A stretch of DNA of 64,000 nucleotides from Prevotellaceae bacterium MN60 (GCA_900199555.1 FZQZ01000003.1:62001-126000); one strand, 5' to 3'. Shown: positions 16,594 through 25,686, counted from the first letter of the stretch. Notes: generated by a model not told the origin, from the sequence alone. Numbers and translations are program-made.

Positions 16594-16628
16594 TTGTGCT
16601 TGTTTTAGATAAAATATAGTAAATTTGC
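16594..16628 (+). promoter_or_regulatory. Promoter of the 1429-residue secreted protein gene
   Basis: TTTG at 16594-16597 and TAAATTTG at 16621-16628, spacer 23 bp (slightly long; a TTG at 16601 is an alternative). The start codon is 52 bp downstream. Confidence 0.6.
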
Positions 16629-16680
16629 AGCCGAATTTAATAAATTAAAAATTAATCTCTTTTAAAATTAGTACTTAACT

Positions 16681-19600
16681 ATGGGTAACAAGAGTATTTG
16701 GGGTATATTGTTAGCAGCCACTATGCTGTTAACATTACCAAGTCATGCTCAGCAGGCTGCCAAGAAAAAGACGAAGGCAACAGCTGAGTGGTTCACAACA
16801 CCACAACCTTTGACGCAGGAGTCGGTCAAAGCTGCCAAAGCCGCGAAGGCAAAGGCCGTCAAGACGAAGCGTCCGTTGAAAACACCAGAGGCTACAGGAG
16901 AAGTAGTTGATGAACATGGCATCATCACTAGTCCGGCTGCAGGTGTAGAGAAAACCTATGTACGCACAGGTCAATGCTACATTTCTCAGTCTCAGACGGT
17001 AAAGCAGATGGAACAGAGCGGCACCATCACCATTGTGGAGTGCAGCGATGGCACTGTTTACATCAAGGACATCATTGCCTATAATCCTTGTGGTACATGG
17101 GTAAAAGGTACCAAGGAGGGTAACACCATTACCATTCCTACCATGCAGCCTCTGATATTTATTGGAAGCAGAGGTACCAACGCCAGCATCAAATGGGGCA
17201 TGAAATATCCCAATGGAACCTATGCAGTCAAAGCCGACCAAAGTGAGCCATTCACCTTTACCATTGAGGGTAACTCTATCATTCAGCAGAACACAAATGC
17301 CAATTTCTTTATGGGACAGTTCTACGACAATGACAACTCTTTCTCTCGCTATGGTATTTATAATACCGTATGGACAGAATTCATTGTTCCCACTCAAATT
17401 GATGACCTACCCTACACTCCCTCTTTCGCGGATTTGGCAGATCAGAGTTCATTCACCATTATCAATGCCAACAATGACGGTGACCTTAACACATGGTCTT
17501 TCCCCTCATCTTCTGACTATGCCAGATATCACTACAACGACTATGCCGTGGCTGACGACTGGCTCATCACACCGGGTATCAAACTGGAGGCTGGCAAGGC
17601 TTATCGCTTCGCCATCGACACATGGGCATCTTTCTTTGATGAGCGCGTAGAGGTGAAGATGGGAACAGACAAGACGGCTGAGGCAATGACCGTACCTGTT
17701 ATTGCTTCTACCGACGTGACATGGAGAGATGACGACAAGCACTGCTTGGAGAACAAGCTCATCACCGTGGATGAGGATGGTTACTACTATTTCGGTATTC
17801 ATGCTATCTCGGATGAAGGTCAATATTTCTTGTATGTCAACAACCTGATTGTAGAGGTGAGTGCCGATCTGCAGGCTCCTACTACGGTTGACGACTTGAC
17901 GGTGGTTCCCTCAACGGGTAAGTTGGCTGCCACCATCAGTTTCAAGGCTCCTACCAAGAATGTGAAGGGAGAGGACCTGACGGGCAACCTGACACAGATT
18001 GAGATTCTGCGTAACGGCGACGTCATCAAGACCTTTGAGAATGTAGCTCCGGGCAGCGAGCTCAGCTATGTTGACGAGGACGAGGCGCTGACCATCGGCA
18101 ACTATTCTTATCAGGTGATTGCCTACAACGACAAGGGTAAGGGTATGACGAGCGATGCTGTCGTGACTTATCTCTCTAACATTGCAGAGGTTCCTTATGT
18201 CGTTGACTTCTCTACTCGCGATGCTTTCGAGAGCTGCCAGGTGATTGATGCCAACGGCGATAACTACACATGGAAGTGGGAAGATGCCGCTCACAATGCT
18301 TACTACGAGCACAACGACAACTTTGCCGGTGACGACTATCTGGTATCTCAGCCTATCCACTTGGAGGGAGGCAAGCACTATGTGGTAACTGCCAACCTCA
18401 ATGCCTTTGACGAGGAACAGCCCGAGCGCTTCGAGGTGGTACTGGGCAGAAAGGCAGAAGCAGGCAGTCTGACGATGAAGCTCATCCAGCCTACAGAGAT
18501 TACTTCGGTATATGCTGCTGACTATTCTGCAGAGTTCACCGTTCCTGTAGAGGGCAACTACTATATTGCTATCCACGCTATCAGCGATCAGGATATGTAC
18601 TATCTGGTGGCTCACAGCCTGTCAGTAACCAAGGGCGTAGAGCCTATGGCTCCCGCTGCGGTAGAGAACTTCACCGCTACTGCTGGTGCCCAGGCTGCAC
18701 TGGAGGTAAATCTTGCCTTCACTGCTCCTACCAAGACAGCTAACGCCTCAGAACTGAGTGGCGACATGAGCATCGACATCTATCGCGATGAGATTCTGGT
18801 AAAGACTTTTGAGAATGTGGCTCCTGGCACAGCGCTCACCTGGAAGGACGAGAACGTAGGTAATGGTAAGACCTATACCTATCAGATTATCCCAAGCAAC
18901 GGCGAGGGTGCTGGTGAGAAGAGCGAAAAGGTATCGGTATATGTTGGCTACGATGTTCCTGCCAGCGTAGAGGGTGCTGCCGTACAAGACCGTTTCTCTA
19001 ATGTATATTTCTCTTGGAATGGTGTAGGCACCACTGGTCCTAATGGTGCTTATGTAGATCCTGCTCAGGTAACCTACAAGGCATGGACTGTAAACATTGA
19101 GACCTATCAGGGCATGCAGTTCCCCGTACTAAACCAACAGATTGGTGAGGCTACAGGTAAGACCAACCTCGAAGTGGCTTACAACACACTGCAAGGCAAT
19201 CAGGACTATCAGTATTTTGCTATCCAGCCCACCAACATCAGCGGTGCTGGCGAGGAGGAATATGTAGCGCTCTTGACAGGTAAGCCTTATGAGTTGCCAT
19301 TCCTCGAGAGCTTCACAGACAACAATCTGCATTATTTCTGGGAGGCAGAGAATGCTCGTCTGCTGACATCAGAAGATGCTAGCGATGGCGACGGTGCTGC
19401 GGTAGAAATCCTGGCCAAGCAGACGGGTGGTGTATTCTTCGAGTCTGGTAAGATAAACATCAAGGATATCACGAATCCCGCCATCATCTTCGACGCTAAG
19501 GGTACTGGTGTAAGAGCACTGACCGTTTACGTATCGAAGGATGGTGGTGACTATCAGATACTGCAGACTGCTCAGCTCAGCGGTACTTACAACACCTTCC

Positions 19601-20970
19601 AGATGCCTTTGACGGAGGTACAGGATGCCGAACAGTTTATCCGTTTCAAGTTCAAGGGTATGTATATGACTCCTAGCGAGGTGAACGTTTCAGGCAACCT
19701 TGTGTCAAAGGGCAACTATGTAACACTGGATGCTATCCGCATTCTCGACCTCTATGAGCACGACCTCGAAGTATCGATGGAGGCTCCTGCTAGCATCGTT
19801 GCTGGTAATACGGCTAAGGTGAAGATGACTATCAAGAACAATGCCGAGAATGCTGCTACTGGCTTCACCCTGAAGCTCACAGCAGGCAACAAGGTGATTC
19901 TTGACAAGACCTACGAGGAGGACCTGGATGGTTTCGCTACGCTGAAAGCAGAGGCAGACTTCGCAACTACGATATTCGACGAGGCTGGTGCCGTAACCCT
20001 CAAGGCTGAGATTATCTACGACAACGACCTGAATCCTGACAACAACGCACAGGAGGCTATCATCACCGTACAGAACCCTGTAGTGGCTGCTCCTGAGAAT
20101 CTGAAAGCTCAGCAGGATGGCAAGACCGTAACCCTGTCATGGACTACACCTACCACCATCTTTAACAGCACGATTACCGAGAGCTTTGAGGATGGCATGG
20201 GCGAGTTTACCACGATAGATGCTGATGGCGATGGCGACGACTGGATACATCATATCAATATTGCTGGTGAGGAAGGTGGATTTACTACCACTTCTGGTGA
20301 TGGTTGCGTATATTCTGAGAGCTATAGCAACAACACTCGTACGGCGCTGACTCCCGACAACTGGCTGGTAACACCATTGGCTAAGTTGGATGGCACCTTC
20401 TCGTTCTGGGCATGTGGTCAGGACAGGCAATATCCTGCCGAGCACTTTGCCGTATTCGTTTCTACCACGAGTGCTACCGATCCTATGGCCTTCACACAGG
20501 TTTCTAACGAGTATGTAGCAACAAAGACGATGACACAGTATAGCGTAGATTTGAGCGAGTATGCTGGTCAGAATGGTTATATTGCCATCCGTCACTTCAA
20601 TGTTACTGACCAGTTTGTGCTGGTAGTTGACGATGTGACCTATACTCCTGGCAATGCTACGCCTGTAAGCTACAACATCTATGTAGATGCTGCTGCAACA
20701 GGCAACACCGTAGAGAACGCTACCGAGCTGAAGGAACTGGCTCTGGGCAACCACGTATTTGCGGTGACTGCTGTCTATGCCAACGGTATGGAGTCGAAGC
20801 CTGCTACTACTTCTCTCGAGGTGGTTACTGCCATCAACGAGATTCTGAACAGTGGCAAGTCGTTCACCATCTATACACTGGACGGTAAGCTCATCAGCAA
20901 TCAGGCTACCAGTCTGGAAGGCTTGAAGGGTGCCTATATCGTGAATAACAAGAAGGTAGTGCTGAAGTAA
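16681..20970 (+). CDS. Large secreted multidomain protein: choice-of-anchor J, fibronectin III, T9SS-like tail
   Basis: 1429 residues with a signal peptide (MGNKSIWGILLAATMLLTLPSHAQ). Four cleaved-adhesin/choice-of-anchor-J-like jelly rolls are visible (residues about 255-390, 503-650, 870-1025 and 1140-1320; each has a D-D-W/Y-L-V/I-TP or S-QP core such as ADDWLITPG and GDDYLVSQP). They alternate with fibronectin III-like modules (about 400-500, 657-757, 760-865), two of which share KTFENVAPG. A CARDB-like module (about 1030-1125) follows. The last 40 residues (FTIYTLDGKLISNQ, LKGAYIVNNKKVVLK) look like a type A T9SS sorting domain. The protein is probably carried across the outer membrane by the T9SS and kept on the surface or released; ligand unknown. 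It has its own promoter and terminator. Confidence 0.75.
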   Translation: MGNKSIWGILLAATMLLTLPSHAQQAAKKKTKATAEWFTTPQPLTQESVKAAKAAKAKAVKTKRPLKTPEATGEVVDEHGIITSPAAGVEKTYVRTGQCYISQSQTVKQMEQSGTITIVECSDGTVYIKDIIAYNPCGTWVKGTKEGNTITIPTMQPLIFIGSRGTNASIKWGMKYPNGTYAVKADQSEPFTFTIEGNSIIQQNTNANFFMGQFYDNDNSFSRYGIYNTVWTEFIVPTQIDDLPYTPSFADLADQSSFTIINANNDGDLNTWSFPSSSDYARYHYNDYAVADDWLITPGIKLEAGKAYRFAIDTWASFFDERVEVKMGTDKTAEAMTVPVIASTDVTWRDDDKHCLENKLITVDEDGYYYFGIHAISDEGQYFLYVNNLIVEVSADLQAPTTVDDLTVVPSTGKLAATISFKAPTKNVKGEDLTGNLTQIEILRNGDVIKTFENVAPGSELSYVDEDEALTIGNYSYQVIAYNDKGKGMTSDAVVTYLSNIAEVPYVVDFSTRDAFESCQVIDANGDNYTWKWEDAAHNAYYEHNDNFAGDDYLVSQPIHLEGGKHYVVTANLNAFDEEQPERFEVVLGRKAEAGSLTMKLIQPTEITSVYAADYSAEFTVPVEGNYYIAIHAISDQDMYYLVAHSLSVTKGVEPMAPAAVENFTATAGAQAALEVNLAFTAPTKTANASELSGDMSIDIYRDEILVKTFENVAPGTALTWKDENVGNGKTYTYQIIPSNGEGAGEKSEKVSVYVGYDVPASVEGAAVQDRFSNVYFSWNGVGTTGPNGAYVDPAQVTYKAWTVNIETYQGMQFPVLNQQIGEATGKTNLEVAYNTLQGNQDYQYFAIQPTNISGAGEEEYVALLTGKPYELPFLESFTDNNLHYFWEAENARLLTSEDASDGDGAAVEILAKQTGGVFFESGKINIKDITNPAIIFDAKGTGVRALTVYVSKDGGDYQILQTAQLSGTYNTFQMPLTEVQDAEQFIRFKFKGMYMTPSEVNVSGNLVSKGNYVTLDAIRILDLYEHDLEVSMEAPASIVAGNTAKVKMTIKNNAENAATGFTLKLTAGNKVILDKTYEEDLDGFATLKAEADFATTIFDEAGAVTLKAEIIYDNDLNPDNNAQEAIITVQNPVVAAPENLKAQQDGKTVTLSWTTPTTIFNSTITESFEDGMGEFTTIDADGDGDDWIHHINIAGEEGGFTTTSGDGCVYSESYSNNTRTALTPDNWLVTPLAKLDGTFSFWACGQDRQYPAEHFAVFVSTTSATDPMAFTQVSNEYVATKTMTQYSVDLSEYAGQNGYIAIRHFNVTDQFVLVVDDVTYTPGNATPVSYNIYVDAAATGNTVENATELKELALGNHVFAVTAVYANGMESKPATTSLEVVTAINEILNSGKSFTIYTLDGKLISNQATSLEGLKGAYIVNNKKVVLK

Positions 20971-20991
20971 GCACTACCCTTATAATAAAAA

Positions 20992-21015
20992 AGGAGCCGA
21001 GTGGCTCCTTTTTTT
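20992..21015 (+). terminator. Rho-independent terminator of the 1429-residue protein gene
   Basis: AGGAGCC, loop GAGT, GGCTCCT, then T7; preceded by an A-run, so it may work in both directions. Confidence 0.9.
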
Positions 21016-21024
21016 ATCGTGAAG

Positions 21025-21098
21025 GGTGAGTGGTGAGTGGTATTTGGAGAAATGTTTCTGCGCTTAGGCTATTCTCCACTCACCACTCACCACTCACC
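21025..21098. repeat. Inverted pair of 7-bp-period arrays
   Basis: GGTGAGTGGTGAGTGG (21025-21040) is the exact reverse complement of the sequence at 21076-21091, and the right array continues one more heptamer to 21098. The two can pair as a 16-bp stem over a 35-nt loop. Confidence 0.75.
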
Positions 21099-21108
21099 TG
21101 TCACGTTT

Positions 21109-21142
21109 CTCCCCCAGTGGGGGGAGGTTAGGAGGGGGCTTC
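21109..21142. repeat. G/C-rich palindromic element, copy 2
   Basis: CTCCCCCAGTGGGGGGAGG followed by TTAGGAGGGGGCTTCT, directly abutting the stop of the phosphopantetheinyl transferase gene. Confidence 0.75.
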
Positions 21143-21705
21143 TATTCATCTGCAATAGAATAAACATACCTCAAGTCGGGATGAGCAATGGTTTGCAACT
21201 TACCCGAGAACTGGGAGAGTACGGGTTTGAGGTTGTCGGTCAGTCCATGACCACTCAGCTTCAATACCGCCTCTTTCATGGTCCATAGTCGGGTAAACAC
21301 CAGTGCGGGATTGTCGCTCTGCAATATCTGCTCCATCTCCTCATCACTCATCGTATAGCGTGCCAACGACTCACTATAGCGGTGGATAGTCTCTACATCG
21401 ATACCTATGGGCTTATTGCTCAGCATACAGATTACAGCCTCGCGACAGTGGCTCATATTAAAATGAATGTCGGGATGGTCCACTATCGTGGGTTTGCCGT
21501 GCTCACCATACGCAAAGATGGGTGGCTCTGTGATGCCATACTCCTCGCGCAGTCCTTGGCACAACAACAGATAGGCAGCAGCACACTGCTTGCGCCCCAG
21601 TTCGTATTTGAACTTCAGGCATTGCTCTCGGCGCTGTACAGACAGTAAGGGCAGCGCTTCGTCGAGCTCAAATTGTGCTAAGTTGTCATTAATATATATA
21701 CTCAT
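21142..21705 (-). CDS. 4'-phosphopantetheinyl transferase superfamily protein
   Basis: 187 residues. The enzyme moves the 4'-phosphopantetheine arm of CoA to a serine of a carrier protein. The Sfp-type signatures are clear: IGIDVETIHRYSES with the Mg-binding D/E pair, and FTRLWTMKEAVLKLSGHGL with the W-x-x-KEA core. A substrate loop HFNMSHCREAV lies before them. The protein is shorter than Sfp (about 225), within the range of Bacteroidota members. It may serve ACP or a secondary carrier; no NRPS/PKS gene is in view. The C-terminus lies next to a G/C-rich repeat. Confidence 0.85.
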   Translation of the reverse strand: MSIYINDNLAQFELDEALPLLSVQRREQCLKFKYELGRKQCAAAYLLLCQGLREEYGITEPPIFAYGEHGKPTIVDHPDIHFNMSHCREAVICMLSNKPIGIDVETIHRYSESLARYTMSDEEMEQILQSDNPALVFTRLWTMKEAVLKLSGHGLTDNLKPVLSQFSGKLQTIAHPDLRYVYSIADE

Positions 21706-21727
21706 AATTTATTGTTTTTGATATTTG

Positions 21728-21781
21728 GTGAGGGGTGAGTGGAAGCCCTCCCCCAGTGGGGGGAGGTTAGGTGGGGGCTTC
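21728..21781. repeat. Heptamer fragment plus G/C-rich palindromic element, copy 3
   Basis: A GGTGAGGGGTGAGTGG heptamer run is fused to CCCTCCCCCAGTGGGGGGAGG. The TAA stop of the helicase gene (21767-21769) is inside the element, so its last codons are repeat-derived. GAAGC/GCTTC outer arms lengthen the hairpin. Confidence 0.75.
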
Positions 21782-23200
21782 TATTTGCGTCTTCGGCCAG
21801 TTTATCAGATATAGCTGCTCGGTAGCACGTGTAAAGGCGGTATAGAGCCAGTGCAGATAATCTATTGACAGCATATCGTCAGTCATATAGCCCTGATCCA
21901 CATAGATATGTGCCCACTGTCCACCCTGTGCTTTATGACAAGTGGCAGCATAGGCAAACTTTACCTGCAAGGCATTATAGTAGCGGTCTTCTTTCAGCTT
22001 CTTCAGTCGCTCCGACTTATAGCGGATGTCGGCATAGTCCTCCATCACACCTTGGAAGAGCTGTTCCTGCTGTTCGCGTGTCAGTGCCGGAGCCTCACTC
22101 GTGAGTGTATCCAGCAATACGGTAGCAGTCAACTCGTAGTCATCGTAGTCGGGAAAGGTCATCGTCACCTCGGCAAAGCGGAAACCATACAACTCGTGGA
22201 TGTTTCTCACTCGGCGTACCACCGCATGGTCGCCATTGGCAATAAACTCCATCGGCTTCTCCTCCTGACACCCTTCTGCAGCATCCTTCGTCCAATAATA
22301 GTTATTCTTCACTATCATCAGCAGGTCGCCCGTGGTCAGTTCCTCTTCGCGTCCCAATATCTGGTTGCGTATGCCTTGGTTAAAGATGTTGGCACGTTTG
22401 TTGGAGCGCGTCACCACCATGGTCTCGTCTAGTCCCACCTTGCTATAGCTGCTTGCCAAAGCCTCTATCAGCTCGTCGCCAGGCATCACCTTGATATCAG
22501 AGAATCCCTCAAAGTCAATCTTGGGCAGTTGGATTCCACCCTCATCACTCCACACTCCACACTCCAGCATTCTTATCCTCGTTGCATTATACAAGATGCC
22601 ACTCTCCTGACTCTGGCGCAGCACCTCGCTAAGCGTACACTCATATACGTGCAGACAGAAGCTACGCAATACCGAAGCCATCAGTGCAGGACTCTCCTCC
22701 TCGCCCACTGGGGGCAGCTGTGCTTGGTCACCTATCAGCATCAGTCGACAGTTGCGACCATTATACACAAAACTGATCAGGTCGTCGAGCACGCTCCTAC
22801 CCTCATTGTTTAGGCTAATCATCGAAGCCTCATCCACGATAAATAGCGTATCGTGAGCATTATTATAGTTCAGCTCGAAGCCTCCCTCCAGCGATTTCTG
22901 TCGGTAGATGCGGCGATGAATGGTATAGGCAGCAGTGCCCGCATATTGTGAGAACACCTTTGCTGCTCGCCCTGTAGGAGCCATCAGCACCAGTTGCTGT
23001 CCCATCGACAACATTGCCTTCACGATAGCAGCTGCCAGCGTAGTCTTTCCCGTACCTGCCGAGCCTCTCATCACCATCACGGGCATCATTCCCCTATCCG
23101 CCATAAATGTTGCAAACACATTCATAGCTTCCTGTTGTTCAACTGTCGGCTCATAGCCAAAAGCCCCCCGTATCCGATATATCAGCTCTTCAGCAATCAT
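21767..23200 (-). CDS. RecD-like AAA/UvrD-type ATP-dependent DNA helicase
   Basis: 477 residues. Superfamily 1B helicase motifs appear in order: Walker A GSAGTGKTT (about 46-54), motif Ia APTGRAAKVFS, Walker B FIVDEASMI, motif III LIGDQAQLPPVG, and the UvrD-C-like motifs V/VI TCHKAQGGQW and YTAFTRATEQLYLINW. This is the short RecD/Dda-like helicase common in Bacteroidota; it lacks the RecD N-terminal extension and there is no recB/recC here. In frame within the protein, CGVWSDEGG is encoded by a 7-bp-period array (22544-22571). The -7 box lies only 4 bp before the ATG, so the mRNA may be leaderless or an internal start may be used. Confidence 0.85.
   Translation of the reverse strand: MIAEELIYRIRGAFGYEPTVEQQEAMNVFATFMADRGMMPVMVMRGSAGTGKTTLAAAIVKAMLSMGQQLVLMAPTGRAAKVFSQYAGTAAYTIHRRIYRQKSLEGGFELNYNNAHDTLFIVDEASMISLNNEGRSVLDDLISFVYNGRNCRLMLIGDQAQLPPVGEEESPALMASVLRSFCLHVYECTLSEVLRQSQESGILYNATRIRMLECGVWSDEGGIQLPKIDFEGFSDIKVMPGDELIEALASSYSKVGLDETMVVTRSNKRANIFNQGIRNQILGREEELTTGDLLMIVKNNYYWTKDAAEGCQEEKPMEFIANGDHAVVRRVRNIHELYGFRFAEVTMTFPDYDDYELTATVLLDTLTSEAPALTREQQEQLFQGVMEDYADIRYKSERLKKLKEDRYYNALQVKFAYAATCHKAQGGQWAHIYVDQGYMTDDMLSIDYLHWLYTAFTRATEQLYLINWPKTQIEAPT
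22544..22571. repeat. 7-bp-period array inside the helicase gene
   Basis: Units ATCACTC, CACACTC, CACACTC and CAGCATT, translated in frame on the minus strand. Confidence 0.6.
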
Positions 23201-23204
23201 GCTG

Positions 23205-23212
23205 CAAAGTTA
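23205..23212 (-). promoter_or_regulatory. -7 box of the RecD-like helicase gene
   Basis: TAACTTTG on the minus strand, ending 4 bp before the start codon at 23200. Confidence 0.55.
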
Positions 23213-23213
23213 C

Positions 23214-23358
23214 GAATAAGCGAGTACAATACAAAACAAAAATCATTTTTTGTTTTTATTGTCGAGCGAAAGTAGCTTCGACGAAGTCAGAGTTACGAAT
23301 GCAACGCCACACTTTGCACCTTTAGGTCAAAGAATAAGCGGCACAATACAAAACAAAT
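23214..23358. repeat. Direct repeat flanking the helicase/membrane-protein promoter region
   Basis: GAATAAGCGAGTACAATACA (from 23214) recurs with one gap and one or two changes as GAATAAGCGGCACAATACAA (from 23332); both continue with AACAAA. Between them lies a 23-bp block (23277-23299, TTCGACGAAGTCAG...) that recurs at 33550-33572. Confidence 0.6.
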
Positions 23359-23369
23359 TGGCAAAAAGC

Positions 23370-23400
23370 TTGGAGTTTTGCCCTAAGAATCGTAACTTTG
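23370..23400 (+). promoter_or_regulatory. Promoter of the AT-rich island
   Basis: TTG at 23370-23372 and TAACTTTG at 23393-23400 with a 20-bp spacer; the first ATG of the island is 32 bp downstream. Confidence 0.6.
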
Positions 23401-23432
23401 CAAACAGAACCGTAAAACGTACTAACTGCAAC

Positions 23433-24017
23433 ATGAAAAAGACTCAATTCTTTCGCAATATGCTGAAAGCTGTCAGACCAGAGAACCATCCCTTGATTTA
23501 CTGGATGAAGAATAAACTCGTCCTCTTAAGCATCATTGATATTGTTATCATCTTCTGGATGGCATGGTATGAAAGTCATATACAATACGAATCATTATTA
23601 GAAGTAGAATATGATGTTCTGTCTAAGATGGGGTTACCAACAATTCCATTAAATGAGACAATATATAATACCATAATTATTGCAATTGTAGTCAATATTA
23701 TTGTGCTAATTATTGAATCCCTAAAAAGAGACAATAGGAAATACCAAAGAGTTGATTTTGCCATTGTTCTTATATATTTCTTCCTAATTATGTCATGTAT
23801 GTTATGGGGAGGAATTTATATATCGTCAAGAATGCAAAGTGGCATTATTAATGAATACAATCCGTTATTTCGCTTTCCCATATGGGTTGTGGGAAAGGAA
23901 TTGTTTACAAAAGCCTTTACTGTAACAAGGATTTATGTCTCACTTTGTATTATACATGAATGTGTTTGCTTTTCTTATTTGTATTTATGTATCAACAAAT
24001 ATAATTCAAAAGATTAG
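23433..24017 (+). CDS. Hypothetical four-TM membrane protein with KAVRPENHPL N-terminus
   Basis: 194 residues from MKKTQFFRNM. The N-terminal LKAVRPENHPL peptide is encoded by a 30-bp block repeated in the gene at 24512. Four membrane segments follow (about 30-46, 75-97, 110-133, 163-186). I do not recognise the family. The gene is much more AT-rich than its neighbours, as are the next three genes, which follow with very short gaps (3 bp to the next). The longer frame starting at TTG 23250 is rejected because the promoter lies within it. Given the neighbouring immunity-like gene, a role in interbacterial defence is possible but is only inference. Confidence 0.55.
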   Translation: MKKTQFFRNMLKAVRPENHPLIYWMKNKLVLLSIIDIVIIFWMAWYESHIQYESLLEVEYDVLSKMGLPTIPLNETIYNTIIIAIVVNIIVLIIESLKRDNRKYQRVDFAIVLIYFFLIMSCMLWGGIYISSRMQSGIINEYNPLFRFPIWVVGKELFTKAFTVTRIYVSLCIIHECVCFSYLYLCINKYNSKD

Positions 24018-24020
24018 CAA

Positions 24021-24488
24021 ATGAACATTAAAAAATACATTTATAAAATGAAACAAAAACATTTGGTAATTATAGGCTTTGTCATTGGAATAAGCATTGC
24101 TGTTATTGCATATATGCTATTTAAGTGCGAAACTCAGAATAATAATCATGTTTGCAGTTTTATCTACGAAGGGAAGAAATATAATAAAGAGTCCTTTTCT
24201 TATAGCAAAAATAATGGGTATTTGAATAATCCGAATTACCCTCAATCTGTTAACGAAATGGGGATAATAAGAAATGATAGCATGGCTTACCAACTATCAT
24301 CTTTAGTGATTAAAGATATATATGGAGAGGACTGTCTTATAAAAGAATCCCCAGCTCATATCAGCTTGATAAACGATTCCATATGGCACGTGTCAGGCTC
24401 TTTGCCTAAAACATGCATTGGTGGAACTTACTCCATCTTAATAGAACGATTCTCTGGGAAGATACTTAGAGTTACTCACGGAAAGTAA
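24021..24488 (+). CDS. Probable NTF2-fold immunity protein (Imm-NTF2-like)
   Basis: 155 residues: one membrane anchor (about 14-34: HLVIIGFVIGISIAVIAYMLF) and a soluble C-terminal domain. Its segments SLVIKDIYGEDCLIKESPAH, DSIWHVSGSLPKTCIGGTYS and the terminal GKILRVTHGK match the pattern I know from NTF2-fold immunity proteins (family typified by a W.V.G.LPK..GG.......G.ILKV.HGK signature). Such domains neutralise toxins of secretion or contact-dependent systems, but many are orphan. No toxin is encoded here. It starts 3 bp after the membrane-protein gene. An internal start at 24048 (MKQKHL) is also possible. Confidence 0.6.
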   Translation: MNIKKYIYKMKQKHLVIIGFVIGISIAVIAYMLFKCETQNNNHVCSFIYEGKKYNKESFSYSKNNGYLNNPNYPQSVNEMGIIRNDSMAYQLSSLVIKDIYGEDCLIKESPAHISLINDSIWHVSGSLPKTCIGGTYSILIERFSGKILRVTHGK

Positions 24489-24511
24489 GCAAGATGATTC
24501 AAGAAAATAAT

Positions 24512-25672
24512 ATGAGAAAGATATTGTATATACTGAAAGCTGTCAGACCAGAGAACCATCCCCTGTACTCTAAATTATTTCTAATCTTTATACTTGCATG
24601 TTGTATATCTGCATGCAAAAATGGACAGAAAAGTACTGCGGATATTATCTGTGGAGACAGTTGCCAGTCAAAAATATTGCCTGCATTCAACTCACATACA
24701 TCTATAAATGATACTGCTAAGATGGAACGCTATCAAACATTTGATGAGCATACCATGTCGGGAAAGGGACAAGCATTACATTCCCCTTTTGTCTATGTTA
24801 AGAAGTGGAATGATTCCATATTGGTATTTAGTTCCAACAAGATTGACTCTACTCGTATATATGTTAAACAGAATGATGGCATCTGGTATAGCCATATGGA
24901 GTATGAGATGTGGAAAAAGAAGCATTTCATACCATCCAAGGACAAACTCTCTAAGACTGCCAGAACCTATGATAGATATTTCTTTAATGATACCATTCTA
25001 GAAGTTGAAACTAGTTATATCACAGGGAAACAATATCGTCAATTATACGTGAAGTATAAGAACGAGCTGTATTTGATTAGAAATATAAATCATATAGACT
25101 ATTCAAAAATTGCAGACCTTAGAAAGACAATCCGAAATATGATTATTTCGAACGACAAGCGTGTGACTAGATACACATTAAAAGAAGAAAAAGATAGATA
25201 TGTCTATCGTGCAGAAGACAATAGCGATAGTTATGCATATGAAAAGAATGCATACGGGCTCTGGGGTATACAACCTGGAATAGAGGAAACCTTCCTTTAT
25301 AATGGTATAGACATTCGAGAATACTCTGACAATTTGGAAATGTATCAACAGAACAATCCTGATAGCATTTATGAGATAGCAGATGATGCACCCCAGTTCT
25401 CTGGTGGTGTTAGAAAATACGACGAATTCATTAAAAGCAATAGAGACAATTCTTTATTACGCAAAGCCATGCCCTATAGAGTAACACTAGAAGTTGTTAT
25501 AGAAAAAGATGGTAGCGTAACAAATGCGAGAGTAGTAAGCTCCATTGGTTTGGCGCACGACAATGATGCATTAAGGATTATAAAGAAAATGCCCAAATGG
25601 ACTCCTGCCAAACTCAATAACAAAATAGTTCGCTACAAAATGCTTGTACCAATATCATACAAAGAAGGATAA
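24512..25672 (+). CDS. Lipoprotein with C-terminal TonB-like domain
   Basis: 386 residues from MRKILYILKAVRPENHPLYS. The signal sequence is unusual: the n-region contains the KAVRPENHPL peptide, then LFLIFILACCISAC with the lipobox Cys at about 35. The mature part begins with a CGDSCQ block also found (as AGDSCQ) in the next gene. The middle is Tyr/Lys-rich and unassigned. The last 90 residues (APQFSGGVRKYDEFIKSN, VTLEVVIEKDGSVTNARVVS, ALRIIKKMPKWTPAKLNNK) form a TonB C-terminal-type domain. A lipidated TonB-CTD protein is not a classical energy transducer. The upstream in-frame ATG at 24494 is possible. Confidence 0.65.
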   Translation: MRKILYILKAVRPENHPLYSKLFLIFILACCISACKNGQKSTADIICGDSCQSKILPAFNSHTSINDTAKMERYQTFDEHTMSGKGQALHSPFVYVKKWNDSILVFSSNKIDSTRIYVKQNDGIWYSHMEYEMWKKKHFIPSKDKLSKTARTYDRYFFNDTILEVETSYITGKQYRQLYVKYKNELYLIRNINHIDYSKIADLRKTIRNMIISNDKRVTRYTLKEEKDRYVYRAEDNSDSYAYEKNAYGLWGIQPGIEETFLYNGIDIREYSDNLEMYQQNNPDSIYEIADDAPQFSGGVRKYDEFIKSNRDNSLLRKAMPYRVTLEVVIEKDGSVTNARVVSSIGLAHDNDALRIIKKMPKWTPAKLNNKIVRYKMLVPISYKEG

Positions 25673-25686
25673 ACAATCGAATTAAT

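Noticed and set aside
20992..21015. Regulatory link between tRNA-Gln and the 1429-residue protein because their terminators share a stem
   Set aside because: AGGAGCC/GGCTCCT is a common terminator stem and the loops differ; coincidence is the simpler reading.
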